Positions 1 through 8,242 are shown, counted from the stretch's first letter. The stretch: 12,910 nucleotides of DNA from an uncultured Sphingomonadaceae bacterium (GCA_946480515.1 CAMLKX010000030.1:1-12910), one strand, 5' to 3'. Notes: generated from the letters alone by a model not told the origin. Numbers and translations: made by a program.

Positions 1-356
1 TGCCGAGCGCTTTGACGCGCTTCGGCCTGCCGTCGACCTTCGGTCCGGTCGGCCCCTGGCTGGTGACCAAGGACGAAGTCGGCGACGTGCAGAACCTCGC
101 CATGTGGCTCGACGTGAACGGCGCTCGGATGCAGACCGGTAATACGCGCACAATGATCTTCGCCTGCGCGGACCTGGTCAGCTACATCAGTCAATTCGTC
201 CACTTGCAGCCCGGCGATATCATTACGACCGGAACGCCGCCTGGCGTGGGGATGGGCCGGACGCCACCCATTTACCTGAACGCGGGCGACGTCGTGGAAC
301 TCGGAATCGAAAAGCTTGGGACGCAGCGGCACAGGATCGTGAACTGGGATGACTAA
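1..356 (+). CDS. Fumarylacetoacetate hydrolase family protein, C-terminal part (5' end outside window)
   Basis: The reading frame is open from base 3, so the gene starts left of the window; a TTG at base 12 is not a credible start because conserved family sequence continues across it. About 118 residues are visible. They contain the family's hallmark C-terminal metal/substrate-binding segment (GPWLVTKDEV, then GNTRTMIF, then GDIITTGTPPGVGMG) and the closing GDVVELGIEKLG strand. The FAH superfamily (PF01557) includes fumarylacetoacetases, acylpyruvases, 2-keto-4-pentenoate hydratases and homoprotocatechuate-pathway isomerases, all cytoplasmic enzymes acting on ring-cleavage or acylpyruvate products. 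The catalytic N-terminal half is missing, so the substrate cannot be assigned. It ends at TAA 354-356, closely followed by a medium-chain reductase, which suggests a shared catabolic operon. Confidence 0.9.
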   Translation, partial: PSALTRFGLPSTFGPVGPWLVTKDEVGDVQNLAMWLDVNGARMQTGNTRTMIFACADLVSYISQFVHLQPGDIITTGTPPGVGMGRTPPIYLNAGDVVELGIEKLGTQRHRIVNWDD

Positions 357-375
357 TCTTCCGGGCACCGAACGC

Positions 376-1479
376 ATGAACAAGGTCTGGTACGTTGACA
401 GGCCGGTTGCCGGCATCCCCAACGAACGCAATTTCCGACTCGCGATCGAGCCTGTTCCGGAGCCGGGCGAGGGCCAGGTACTGATGCGCACGATCTATAT
501 CAGCATCGCGCCCGGGGTCAGGCCACTGCTGCCCTATGCGGGGGCCGAGCCGGACGTCGCGCACGGTGCGTCGACGGGCCGGGTTGATGCCTCCGGCGAC
601 GCTTTGCCCGATCCAATGCACATTCGGGTCGGTGAGCGCATGCGGTGTGGGATCGTACCGTCCAAGTCGCCCTATGCGGGCGGCACGGTCGGCGAAGTTG
701 TTGAATCCCTTCACCCGGACTTTCGCCCCGGCGACTATATTTTCGGCGGCCGCTACTGGCAGGAATATGAGGTGGTCGATGGTGAAGCGTCGCTCCGGCT
801 CGACCCGCAATTTCTGCCGATCGAAGCAGACCTGACGATGCTTGGACGCTCCGCCTTCACGGGATGGGTCGGCTACCGCCGCTACTGCGCAGCCAAACCG
901 GGAGAGACGATCGTCGTCGCCTCAGGGGCCGGCGCGGTGGGAATGATGGTCATCCAGATGGCCAAGGCAGATGGTCTGAAGGTGATTGGAATTAGCAGCG
1001 GCTCTGAGAAGTGCGCGTGGGTGCGGGATAAGCTCGGTGCCGACGCATGCATCGACCGGCTGGCTGGCGACGTAGGTGAAGCGCTCGACCGGCTGAGTCC
1101 CGCGGGCGTGGACATCTATTTCGATAATGTCGGCGGATTCATCCAGCAATCGATCTTCGACCGCCTGAAGCCGTTTGGCCGCCTGATCGTGTGCGGAATG
1201 GCGGCCGAATATAATGGTGCCGAAAGCAGCAGCCTCCCTACCGGCACGATCCTCGTAAAGAGATTGCGGATCGAAGGCTTCGTCGTGCTCGACCATGAGC
1301 AGGAATATCAAAGCTTCCGCAACGAGATCGCGAGCCGGTGGCATGCCGGCAGGCTCGTGTACGACCAGCACGTCTTTAATGGGATCGAGGCCGCTCCGCA
1401 GGCTCTTGCTGCCTGTCTTTCCGGGCGCAACCGGGGTGGGAAGATCCTGGTTCAGGTCTCAGAAAACAGTAGCAAATAG
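376..1479 (+). CDS. NADP-dependent medium-chain oxidoreductase (CurA / leukotriene B4 dehydrogenase-like)
   Basis: This 367-residue protein belongs to the zinc-independent medium-chain dehydrogenase/reductase family COG2130, whose members (curcumin reductase CurA, prostaglandin/leukotriene reductases) reduce the C=C bond of enones with NADPH. The N-terminal GroES-like half contains VPEPGEGQVLMRT; the Rossmann nucleotide loop is ASGAGAVG; YFDNVGG and the terminal GGKILVQV are typical of the family. No structural zinc cysteine cluster is visible, as expected. The segment around IAPGVRPLL differs from the more usual LDP-x-MR, so the substrate may be atypical. I chose ATG 376 because family members begin with MN-x-VW. 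An in-frame ATG at 349 overlaps the upstream stop (ATGACTAA) and would add nine residues by translational coupling. Neither start has a strong Shine-Dalgarno sequence. Function beyond enone/alkenal reduction is not inferable. Confidence 0.88.
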   Translation: MNKVWYVDRPVAGIPNERNFRLAIEPVPEPGEGQVLMRTIYISIAPGVRPLLPYAGAEPDVAHGASTGRVDASGDALPDPMHIRVGERMRCGIVPSKSPYAGGTVGEVVESLHPDFRPGDYIFGGRYWQEYEVVDGEASLRLDPQFLPIEADLTMLGRSAFTGWVGYRRYCAAKPGETIVVASGAGAVGMMVIQMAKADGLKVIGISSGSEKCAWVRDKLGADACIDRLAGDVGEALDRLSPAGVDIYFDNVGGFIQQSIFDRLKPFGRLIVCGMAAEYNGAESSSLPTGTILVKRLRIEGFVVLDHEQEYQSFRNEIASRWHAGRLVYDQHVFNGIEAAPQALAACLSGRNRGGKILVQVSENSSK

Positions 1480-1496
1480 TCAGACGGCACGCCTTC

Positions 1497-1513
1497 CAGG
1501 CACAAGCCTGTTG
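1497..1513 (+). terminator. Small hairpin after the medium-chain reductase gene (weak terminator or processing stem)
   Basis: A perfect 5-bp stem, CAGGC-ACAA-GCCTG, lies 18 bases after the stop codon at 1477-1479 and is followed by only two T residues. It could be a weak intrinsic terminator or an mRNA-stabilising stem between the reductase and the flavin monooxygenase. The missing T-tract means strong termination is unlikely, so the next gene may still be cotranscribed. Confidence 0.25.
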
Positions 1514-1561
1514 ACCCGCAGCCGCGCCGGAGCCGATGATCGGACCCAATCCAAAAAATTC

Positions 1562-1577
1562 GAGGAGAAGGTTGGTG
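1562..1577 (+). promoter_or_regulatory. Ribosome binding site deciding a GTG start
   Basis: GAGGAG at 1562-1567 lies seven bases before GTG 1575. The family-typical N-terminus (MRFHFAESM) begins at that GTG. This places the start 39 bases downstream of an ATG at 1536 that opens the same frame. Confidence 0.75.
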
Positions 1578-2441
1578 CGGTTTCACTTCGCAGAGTCGAT
1601 GACGGCAATTGAGAATTACATCCCGCTCGCGAAGGCGGCGGAGGCGGCGGGCTTCGAAGGGTTCATGGTTCCCGATAGCCTGATCTACCCCAAGCAGTCC
1701 GACACCAGCTACTCCTACACCGCAGACGGTTCGCGCGAATTCCTCGAGAACAAGCCGTTCATCGAGACGTTCACGCAGGCGACGGCGATGCTCGCGGTGA
1801 CCGAGCGCCTGCAGGTGACGACGAACGTCCTCAAGCTGCCGGTTCGTCCGCCGCTATACGCTGCCAAGATTGCCGCCTCGATCGCTGCGCTGTCGGACAA
1901 CCGCTTCAATCTAGGGGTAGGCCTCAGCGTCTGGCCGGAAGACTATCAAGTCATGGGTGTCCCTTACGAGCATCGCGGCAAGCGTTTTGATGAATGCATC
2001 GACATCGTCCGCGGGCTCACCGCCGGCGGCTACTTCGAATATCATGGCCAGTTCTACGATCTTCCTCCCGTGAAGCTGAATCCAGTCCCAACCAAGCCGA
2101 TCCCGATCCTGATCGGTGGGCATTCCGACGCCGCGTTGAAGCGAGCAGCTCGTCATGACGGGTGGATGTGTGCCGGCGGGATCGATGTCGTCGAGCCGAT
2201 CGCGCCCAAGCTGCGGGAGTATCGTGCCGAGCTCGGTAGGACCAATTCGCCCTTCCGAATTTTTGCCGGTGAGATGGGGCAGGTTAGCCCTGATCTCGTC
2301 AAGCGGCATGAAGATGCCGGCACCACCGACCTGACGATCGTGTTTCGGAATCTTTACGCCATGGAGGAGGATCGGCAGCCGCTTGCCGAGAAGATCGATC
2401 TGATCAATCGCTTCGCCGATCAGGTCATCTCGCGCCAATAG
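1575..2441 (+). CDS. LLM-class flavin-dependent oxidoreductase (luciferase-like monooxygenase)
   Basis: This 288-residue protein matches the bacterial luciferase-like superfamily (PF00296), TIM-barrel enzymes using FMNH2 or F420H2. Signatures are the opening beta strand RFHFAESM, the AAEAAGFEGFMVPDS segment, the RLNLGVG-like strand (NRFNLGVGLSVWPEDY), the YEHRGKRFDE helix, and the late QFYDLPPVKLNPVP...PIPILIGGHSDAALKRAARH segments that shape the flavin site. The length is typical for the shorter TIGR03619-like members. GTG 1575 is preferred because of its Shine-Dalgarno sequence and family alignment; the 13 residues encoded upstream are unlike the family. The gene follows an FAH-family hydrolase and an enone reductase on the same strand, so a role in oxidative breakdown of a cyclic or unsaturated compound is likely, but the substrate and the choice of FMN or F420 are unknown. 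Confidence 0.88.
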   Translation: MRFHFAESMTAIENYIPLAKAAEAAGFEGFMVPDSLIYPKQSDTSYSYTADGSREFLENKPFIETFTQATAMLAVTERLQVTTNVLKLPVRPPLYAAKIAASIAALSDNRFNLGVGLSVWPEDYQVMGVPYEHRGKRFDECIDIVRGLTAGGYFEYHGQFYDLPPVKLNPVPTKPIPILIGGHSDAALKRAARHDGWMCAGGIDVVEPIAPKLREYRAELGRTNSPFRIFAGEMGQVSPDLVKRHEDAGTTDLTIVFRNLYAMEEDRQPLAEKIDLINRFADQVISRQ

Positions 2442-2505
2442 CGTCGTCGGAGCCAAACCTCTGGACCGGGCGTTATTTGTAGAAGGACTTGTCCGGGAGG
2501 CAGCC

Positions 2506-2958
2506 ATGTGGGTTGGGTCAATTGGACTGGTGATGTTGGCGGCTGTTACCGCGCAGTCATCGACTTCGCCCTCTGGGAGAACTCAGGCGTCGGCGAGGGA
2601 AGTGCCGAGCCATCCGGGCGAAGTCGCCTTTGTTGACGAAGGTGAGCGGGGTTTTGTCTACCGCCGGTTCCCAAGTGGGCAGCGGCTCTACACCAATGAT
2701 CGCGACCGGCCCGGCCGCTCATCCTGCAAGGACGGCTGCGCATCGGCCTGGCCGCCGGTCTATGCTCCGGCGGACGCGGTGGCGATGGGCGACTGGTCGC
2801 CGATCACGCGCTCGGATGGACGGCGGCAATGGGCGCTCAAGGGCAAACCGGTTTACACCCGCTTCCATGATCACCCCGATCGACCCCGGGGCGATGGGAT
2901 CAAGGGCCGGTGGCATCTCGTCCCCTACACCCTCGTGCAGCGCAATCCCAATCCCTGA
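2506..2958 (+). CDS. Exported PF03640 (COG4315) family protein
   Basis: This 150-residue protein starts at ATG 2506 behind GGGAGG (2495-2500, five-base spacing). Residues 1 to about 18 are a short hydrophobic leader (VGSIGLVMLAAVTAQ), suggesting secretion to the periplasm. There is no lipobox cysteine, although many relatives are lipoproteins. The mature part carries the family pattern twice: RLYTNDRDRPGRSSCKDGCA followed by AWPP, then a G-W-x-I-x-R-x-DG-x-x-QW segment, KPVYTRFHDH, and GDGIKGRWH. The two cysteines of SCKDGC may form a disulfide or bind a ligand. The biochemical role of this family is not established. It is separated by 64 bases from the upstream monooxygenase and 64 bases from the next gene, so it may or may not be cotranscribed. 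Confidence 0.8.
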   Translation: MWVGSIGLVMLAAVTAQSSTSPSGRTQASAREVPSHPGEVAFVDEGERGFVYRRFPSGQRLYTNDRDRPGRSSCKDGCASAWPPVYAPADAVAMGDWSPITRSDGRRQWALKGKPVYTRFHDHPDRPRGDGIKGRWHLVPYTLVQRNPNP

Positions 2959-3022
2959 GCATTCATGTTAATCTCTGCGAGTCTCAGTTGGGCAGCAGGA
3001 TCACAGGAGCGGAACGGACCCG

Positions 3023-3610
3023 ATGGATAAAGGCATCTTCAGCGAACGTGAACAGGCGATGGAGGCGGGCTATTTCCGCCAGCAGGACGCGAAGCTGATC
3101 GAGCGGCTGCGTCAGAACGCCAAGCTCGATGACATCGCCGCCGCACTGGCGGAGAAGCTGCAAGTCGACAACCCGGATTTGCTCGCACGGGTGAAGGACC
3201 TCGGGATCACTGCGCACACGGTAGCGGCATTCTTCCTCGCACCGCTGGTCCAGGTCGCCTGGGCGGATGGTTCGGTAAAGCGCAAGGAGCATGAGGCGGT
3301 TCTGCGGCTGGCCCATAAACGCGGCGTTGAGGAAGGTTCGCCGGCCGAGGCCCAACTTATCGGATGGCTAGGCGCCAGGCCATCGGACACGCTCTTCGAC
3401 ACGGCGGTGGAAGTCCTGAAATACAGCTTTGGCGTGCTGCCGCCGAGAGAGCGGGACGAGCGGATCAAGCGCGTCGTTGATGCCTGCCATGATGTTGCGT
3501 CAGCATCCGGTAACAGCCTGGTTAGCCTGCTCGCGCTTGGGAGCAGGCTTCCCGGTTCCGAGGAAGCGATGCTCGACGAGCTTACCGCCAGGCTTCGCGC
3601 CCACGACTAG
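3023..3610 (+). CDS. TerB-like (tellurite-resistance TerB fold) protein
   Basis: This is a 195-residue cytoplasmic protein without signal peptide or membrane segment. The N-terminal third is helical and charged. From about residue 70 it resembles TerB-like domains: a hydrophobic helix followed by QVAWADGSVKRKEHEAVLRL, a pattern in which an acidic residue after AWADG is conserved and can coordinate metal, then ARPSDTLFDTAVEVLK and a later helical bundle ending in SLLALGSRL and a charged tail. ATG 3023 lies 13 bases after GGAG (3006-3009), a weak spacing. The TerB-like fold appears in stress, metal-ion and phage-defence settings, but no other ter genes are present, so no specific function is assigned. 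The gene converges with the porin gene, 37 bases apart. Confidence 0.7.
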   Translation: MDKGIFSEREQAMEAGYFRQQDAKLIERLRQNAKLDDIAAALAEKLQVDNPDLLARVKDLGITAHTVAAFFLAPLVQVAWADGSVKRKEHEAVLRLAHKRGVEEGSPAEAQLIGWLGARPSDTLFDTAVEVLKYSFGVLPPRERDERIKRVVDACHDVASASGNSLVSLLALGSRLPGSEEAMLDELTARLRAHD

Positions 3611-3621
3611 TCGTCCCTTGG

Positions 3622-3647
3622 CGGGGGGACCGAATCCTCCGTTTCTG
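3622..3647 (+). terminator. Possible intrinsic terminator for the TerB-like gene
   Basis: In the short convergent gap, CGGGGGGA (3622-3629) can pair with TCCTCCG (3635-3641) through a stem with one bulge and one G-T pair, followed by TTTCTGT. This resembles a weak rho-independent terminator for the plus-strand gene. It abuts the porin stop codon. I see no comparable T-tract for the minus strand. Confidence 0.3.
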
Positions 3648-5039
3648 TCAGTCGACCAGATCCCACAGGTTATTGCTTGAGAAGGACCATTTGAAGCTGG
3701 CCTGGAAGCGTGTGTCGCTACCTCTGTCGCCGTTGTTGTCGGTTCGCCGGCCCCACAGGAACTCGCCGCCCGCAAGGACATTTTCGACGGGAGTCCACAG
3801 CAGGTTGGCGGATGCATACTCACCCTTGTGGAAGGCATTGTCGTCCTGGAAATTGGTGTTGGTGACCCGGGTGAAGCTGTAGCCGAGGGCAGAGCTCAAC
3901 TTCTTCGACCACTGCAAATCGACATAGGCGGAGACGCCGAGGAGCTTCACCGCCTCCGCTTCCGGCAACAGGATCAGCTCGTCCCCGTCGCTGATCACAT
4001 CGACGGACGGCGCAAGGTCCATGCCGCCATCGTTCATGTAGGTCGCGATGCCGCGGCCGTAGACAATGCCAAGCCGCGGGGTGGCCATCCCAAGCTTGAT
4101 CGCAGTGGTGGCGTTGACGCCCCAGCCCGTCTCGTTCCCGTCCGGCTCATTATCTTCCGTCCCGCGCGTGTCATAGCCGATCTTGCGCAGGATGCCCGCG
4201 AGCCGGACATGACCCCAGTTCCCACCGTAGCGAATGGCTGCCGTGAAGTCGGGCAGTTCCTCATTGGACTGGAGGTTCTCGGCGATGTCTTCGTCGATCA
4301 GCCGGATATTGCCGGGGTCGATGTCATCGCTGGGATGCTCAAGCGCAACCGCGGCTTCCCAGCCGCTTTGATTCAGGAATGTCCAGCGGATCTGCGGTGT
4401 CCGCACGAACACCATGCCCGGCGGTCCCCAGTAGTCGATCACGTTTGGGAAGATATCCCCGTCCATGAAGAGCGTATTGGTTTGACCGGCGAGGAACGGA
4501 CCCCATTTTGCGTACATGTGTCGCACGCGGAACGTGGTCTGGCCTGCGTCCACGCCCGTTCCGAACAGGTCGAATTCGAACTTCGCTTCGTAAGGGCGCT
4601 CTGCGAGGGTTCCGGTCGCCTTGACGCCGAGCCGCGACTGACGAACGCTGAATACCGACTGTCCATTGCCGCCGAATTCGCCTTCCTGTGTCGGAATGCG
4701 GGACGGACGAAGCGTTGCATCCCAATCGGGATTTACCCGCTTGAAGTCCTGGATCGCATCGAGCTGGAGAAATCCATAAAGCTCGAGGTTGTGATCCTTG
4801 GCTCGCTTTTCCGCCGCCGGCGTATATTGAACCGCGGGAGCCTCGGTCGATACGCCGAGCCGCTGCTCCAGGCGATTCATCCTGGCGCGTAGCTCCTGCA
4901 GTTCCTTCAGCGACTCTGCCCGTTCTGCTTCCGTGAGGGGCCGCGCCGCCGAAGTCTCAGCAGCCGGGTCTTGGGCTCCGGAGGCAACCGCCGGTGAACA
5001 GATGAGAGCCGCTGACGCGAGCAGAACCGACTTAGACAT
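3648..5039 (-). CDS. DcaP-type trimeric outer-membrane porin
   Basis: This 463-residue protein has a signal peptide (residues 1 to about 22, hydrophobic VLLASAALIC, cleavage near AVASGA). A charged helical segment at about 36-63 (LKELQELRARMNRLEQRLG) is a short coiled coil, typical of the N-terminus of trimeric porins. Then comes LYGFLQLDAIQDFKRVNPDW with TLRPSRIP and the FSVRQSRLGVK segment, which are characteristic of the DcaP family, and a beta-rich remainder ending in an aromatic-rich strand (FKWSFSSNNLWDLVD). DcaP porins import negatively charged solutes such as dicarboxylates across the outer membrane; this is family knowledge. GGGG lies six bases before the ATG. The gene lies 97 bases downstream of pflA on the same strand with no clear terminator between them, so it may serve the fermentative operon, although it may also have its own promoter. 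Confidence 0.85.
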   Translation of the reverse strand: MSKSVLLASAALICSPAVASGAQDPAAETSAARPLTEAERAESLKELQELRARMNRLEQRLGVSTEAPAVQYTPAAEKRAKDHNLELYGFLQLDAIQDFKRVNPDWDATLRPSRIPTQEGEFGGNGQSVFSVRQSRLGVKATGTLAERPYEAKFEFDLFGTGVDAGQTTFRVRHMYAKWGPFLAGQTNTLFMDGDIFPNVIDYWGPPGMVFVRTPQIRWTFLNQSGWEAAVALEHPSDDIDPGNIRLIDEDIAENLQSNEELPDFTAAIRYGGNWGHVRLAGILRKIGYDTRGTEDNEPDGNETGWGVNATTAIKLGMATPRLGIVYGRGIATYMNDGGMDLAPSVDVISDGDELILLPEAEAVKLLGVSAYVDLQWSKKLSSALGYSFTRVTNTNFQDDNAFHKGEYASANLLWTPVENVLAGGEFLWGRRTDNNGDRGSDTRFQASFKWSFSSNNLWDLVD

Positions 5040-5073
5040 CGAATTCCCCGTCCCTTTACAAAACCGTGGATGA

Positions 5074-5101
5074 ATTATGAGGTGACGTATTGCCGGAGTA
5101 A
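5074..5101 (-). promoter_or_regulatory. Candidate sigma70-type promoter for the porin gene
   Basis: On the minus strand a good -10 hexamer, CATAAT (5079-5074), is preceded after 16 bases by a poor -35, TTACTC (5101-5096). The start codon lies 34 bases downstream of the -10 box. Only the -10 match is convincing, so this is a tentative call that would let the porin be expressed independently of pflBA. Confidence 0.3.
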
Positions 5102-5136
5102 CTCAGGGTTTCCCCGAATAGGGCGAGGATTCACGA

Positions 5137-5985
5137 TCAGTCGGCAGCAAGTCCCGCCCGGCGAAATACCGCAACAGCCGCGGCAACTTGATCGACGGAC
5201 GGCGGCTGCGTGTCAGCGAGCTTATATTCCAGACCGAGCCGTTCCCACTTGTATCGGCCCATCTGATGGAACGGCAGAACCTCCACTCTCTCGACGACGC
5301 CGAGCGACGATCCAAAGTTCGCCATCGCTTCCATCTCTGCCGGAACATCCGTCAGTCCGGGGACCAGCACATAGCGCAGCCACATCGGCCGCTTGAGCTG
5401 CGCTACCCGTTTGGCAAATGTGAGAACATCCTCGTTGTGCATCCCGCCGGTCACGCGTTCATGCTGTTCTCGGGTGAAGGCCTTCATGTCCAAGATCACG
5501 AGGTCGATGGTGGACAGTTCATCGTCTGAAAACCGTTCGCCATAATAGCCGTTGGTCTCAATGGCGGTGTGGACGCCCATCTCTTTGACCGCCTTGAACA
5601 GGCGTGCGGCGAAGCGGTCTTGCATCAGCGGTTCGCCGCCCGACAGAGTGAAGCCGCCATTCATCGCCTTGAGCCCGTTGGCATATTTCCGGACCCCCTC
5701 GATCGCACGGTCGAGCGTGACAGGAATTCCATTCTTGAGCGTCCAGGTGTCAGGGTTGTGGCAGTATTGACACCGGAACATGCAGGACGTGGTCCACGCT
5801 ACGAGCCGAATGCCGGGACCGTCCACGGCCGAACCGCTGGTGAAACTGTGCAGGAACCCGAGATCGCCGGTCTTGAGAGCAGTGCGGACGTCCGAATCCG
5901 GTAGCCCGTGGCCGAGATGAACCCTCATTTCGAAGGGCGACTTCGCCTCGAGCGGCGGCTGCTCGGCGGCGACTTCGGCTGTCAT
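5137..5985 (-). CDS. pflA: Pyruvate formate-lyase activating enzyme (radical SAM)
   Basis: This 282-residue protein is the glycyl-radical activase that uses S-adenosylmethionine and a [4Fe-4S] cluster to abstract a hydrogen from the PflB glycine. Visible motifs are SAVDGPGIR (about 52-60), the radical-SAM cluster motif CMFRCQYC (C68, C72, C75; CX3CX2C), TLSGGEP (about 113-119), ETNGYYG, LDMKAF, LRYVLVPGLTD, and the late LPFHQMGRYKW with GLEYKL. The core aligns over its whole length with E. coli PflA (246 residues), but there is an N-terminal extension of roughly 40 residues with no cysteines. The start is supported by GGAGG within the end of pflB, five bases before the ATG; an alternative in-frame ATG for M20 lies at 5928. 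The ATG comes one base after the pflB stop, so the two genes are translationally coupled. Confidence 0.96.
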   Translation of the reverse strand: MTAEVAAEQPPLEAKSPFEMRVHLGHGLPDSDVRTALKTGDLGFLHSFTSGSAVDGPGIRLVAWTTSCMFRCQYCHNPDTWTLKNGIPVTLDRAIEGVRKYANGLKAMNGGFTLSGGEPLMQDRFAARLFKAVKEMGVHTAIETNGYYGERFSDDELSTIDLVILDMKAFTREQHERVTGGMHNEDVLTFAKRVAQLKRPMWLRYVLVPGLTDVPAEMEAMANFGSSLGVVERVEVLPFHQMGRYKWERLGLEYKLADTQPPSVDQVAAAVAVFRRAGLAAD

Positions 5986-5998
5986 ATCAGCCTCCGTG
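5983..5998 (-). promoter_or_regulatory. pflA ribosome binding site embedded in the last codons of pflB
   Basis: The last three codons of pflB (CAC GGA GGC, His-Gly-Gly) and its stop TGA read on the minus strand as CACGGAGGCTGATATG. GGAGG therefore serves as the pflA Shine-Dalgarno sequence, and stop and start are one base apart. This supports translational coupling and settles the pflA start. Confidence 0.75.
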
Positions 5999-8242
5999 GA
6001 AGGTTCGGTTGATCACATCCATCTGCTGCTCGCGAGTGAGCCGAACGAAATTGACCGCATAGCCCGACACACGGATCGTCAGGCTCGGGTATTTCTCCGG
6101 ATGGTCCATCGCGTCCAGCAGCGTGTCCCGGTTCAGCACGTTGACGTTCATGTGATAGCCGGTGGTGCCGAAGAAGCCGTCGAGGATGGACGTCAAGTTC
6201 GTGACCTGATCCTTTTGAGTTCGGCCAAGCCCGGTCGGCACGAGCGTTGTGGTCAGCGAAATCCCGTCCTGAGCATCGCGATAGGGGATTTTCGCGACGG
6301 AGGCCGCCGAAGCGTGGATGCCATGGCTGTCTCGCCCATGCATCGGGTTCGCTCCTGGGGCAAAGGGCTCGCCCTTGCGGCGCCCGTCCGGCGTATTCCC
6401 CGTTGCCTTGCCGTAGACGACGTTCGAAGTGATGGTCAGTACGGACTGCGTGTGCAACGCGTTGCGGTAGAGGGGGAATTTGCGAAGCTTCGCCATGAAG
6501 GTCGACACGAGCCACGCGGCCATGCCATCGACCCGATTGTCGTTGTTGCCGAACAGCGGGAACTCGCCCTCAGTGACATAGTCAACGATCAATCCGCTGT
6601 CGTCGCGAACGACCTTCACCTTCGCATATTTGATCGCTGAAAGGCTGTCGGCAACGACCGACATGCCGGCGATGCCAAAAGCCATTGTTCTGACCGGCGC
6701 ATAATCATGCAGCGCCATCTCAATGCGCTCATAAGCATATTTGTCATGCATATAGTGGATGACATTCATTGCGCTGGCGTAAGTCCCGGCGAGCCAATCC
6801 ATGGTCTTGTCAAATCGGTCGACCACATCGTCAAAATCGAGATAGTCGCCTTTCACCGGCTCCGCCGGCGGCGCGACCTGCTTACCGCTAACCTCGTCGC
6901 GGCCGCCATTGATTGCATACAGCAGCCCCTTGGCGAGGTTCGCCCGCGCCCCGAAGAACTGCATCTGCTTGCCCATTGCCATGGGTGAGACACAGCAGGC
7001 GATCGCTCCATCATCGCCCCACGCCATGCGCATGATCTCGTCGCTTTCGAATTGGATCGAACTGGTGTCGATCGCGACCTTTGATGAGAAGCGACGGAAG
7101 CCTTCCGGCAGATTTGGGGTGTACCAGATGGTCAGGTTCGGCTCAGGCGCCGGTCCAAGATTGTAAAGGGTCTGAAGGAAACGGAAGCTGGTCTTCGTCA
7201 CGAGCGGACGGCCATCATCACCCATCCCGGCAATTGATTCCGTGACCCATGTCGGATCACCCGCGAACAGATCGTCATATTCGGGAGTCCGCAGGAACCG
7301 GACAATCCGCAGCTTGATGACGAAATCGTCGATGATTTCCTGCGCCTGCTCCTCGGTCAGTGTCCCGTTAGCCAGGTCGCGTTCGAAATAGATGTCGAGG
7401 AAGGTCGAAACCCGGCCGAGCGACATCGCCGCGCCATTCTGTTCCTTCACACTGGCGAGATAGCCGAAATACAGCCACTGAACGGCTTCCTTCGCGGTGG
7501 CCGCTGGCCCGGAGATGTCGAAGCCGTATTTCGCAGCCATCTGCTTGAGCTCGCCGAGCGCGCGGATCTGCTCGCTGAGTTCCTCGCGATCGCGAATGAT
7601 ATCGTCGAGCGACCACTGCGCGTCGAGTGATGCTTTCTCAGCCTTCTTGGCTTCGATCAGCCGGTCGACTCCATAAAGCGCGACCCTCCGGTAATCGCCG
7701 ATAATGCGACCGCGCCCATAGGCATCCGGAAGCCCGGTCAACACATGCGAGCTTCGGCACTTCCGGACATCTTCGGTGTAGGCGTCGAACACGCCCTCGT
7801 TGTGGGTCTTGCGATATTTGGTGAAGGTTTCGACGACCGTGGGGTCCGGCTTGTAGCCGTAGGCCTCGAGCGAGTTCGTCACCATGCGCAGACCGCCGTT
7901 CGGCATGATTGCACGCTTGAGCGGAGCTTCGGTCTGCAAGCCGACGATCAACTCATTGTCCTGGTCGATGTAGCCGGCATCGTGAGCGGTGATGGTGCTG
8001 GGGACCTGTGACACGTCCAGCACACCTTTTTTGCGCTCCTCGACGAACAAGTCTGTCAGTTTTTTCCAGATGCCGAGGGTCCGCGGGGTCGGTCCCGCAA
8101 GGAAGCTCTCGTCGCCGTAGTAAGGCTCATAATTGTTCTGGAGGAAGTTGCGGACATTGATCTCCTTCGTCCACAGCCCCGGTTTGAACGCGGCAGACTG
8201 CGATGCATCGGCCCCGCGGGGTTCCAGGACGGCAGTCGACAT
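5987..8242 (-). CDS. pflB: Formate C-acetyltransferase (pyruvate formate-lyase)
   Basis: This 751-residue cytoplasmic enzyme (E. coli PflB has 760) converts pyruvate and CoA to acetyl-CoA and formate without producing NADH. The adjacent catalytic cysteines are in AIACCVSPM (C416, C417; E. coli C418/C419), followed by [15 protein letters not shown]. The glycyl-radical site is [10 protein letters not shown] with G727 (E. coli G734), near the C-terminus as expected. The substrate-pocket segments [16 protein letters not shown] and [10 protein letters not shown] are present. All key residues are intact, so this is a true PFL rather than a diol dehydratase or choline lyase relative. AGGAGG (8248-8253 on the minus strand) lies five bases before the ATG, an excellent site implying high expression. 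It sits 16 bases after the MFS gene and is coupled to pflA. The radical is destroyed by oxygen, so it acts under anoxic or microoxic conditions. Confidence 0.98.
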   Translation of the reverse strand: MSTAVLEPRGADASQSAAFKPGLWTKEINVRNFLQNNYEPYYGDESFLAGPTPRTLGIWKKLTDLFVEERKKGVLDVSQVPSTITAHDAGYIDQDNELIVGLQTEAPLKRAIMPNGGLRMVTNSLEAYGYKPDPTVVETFTKYRKTHNEGVFDAYTEDVRKCRSSHVLTGLPDAYGRGRIIGDYRRVALYGVDRLIEAKKAEKASLDAQWSLDDIIRDREELSEQIRALGELKQMAAKYGFDISGPAATAKEAVQWLYFGYLASVKEQNGAAMSLGRVSTFLDIYFERDLANGTLTEEQAQEIIDDFVIKLRIVRFLRTPEYDDLFAGDPTWVTESIAGMGDDGRPLVTKTSFRFLQTLYNLGPAPEPNLTIWYTPNLPEGFRRFSSKVAIDTSSIQFESDEIMRMAWGDDGAIACCVSPMAMGKQMQFFGARANLAKGLLYAINGGRDEVSGKQVAPPAEPVKGDYLDFDDVVDRFDKTMDWLAGTYASAMNVIHYMHDKYAYERIEMALHDYAPVRTMAFGIAGMSVVADSLSAIKYAKVKVVRDDSGLIVDYVTEGEFPLFGNNDNRVDGMAAWLVSTFMAKLRKFPLYRNALHTQSVLTITSNVVYGKATGNTPDGRRKGEPFAPGANPMHGRDSHGIHASAASVAKIPYRDAQDGISLTTTLVPTGLGRTQKDQVTNLTSILDGFFGTTGYHMNVNVLNRDTLLDAMDHPEKYPSLTIRVSGYAVNFVRLTREQQMDVINRTFHGG

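Noticed and set aside
3828..4892. A 354-codon open frame on the plus strand, antisense to the porin gene
   Set aside because: The translation has no recognisable domain, is rich in Arg/Gly/Pro as expected from high-GC antisense reading, and overlaps a clear DcaP-type porin with signal peptide and family motifs.
5107..5130. GC-rich hairpin between pflA and the porin as an intrinsic terminator
   Set aside because: On the minus strand the possible stems are only three base pairs (CCC/GGG), compete with each other, and no T-tract follows.
5996..6640. A 214-codon plus-strand open frame antisense to pflB
   Set aside because: It lies over the glycyl-radical region of an intact pflB and has low-complexity basic composition.
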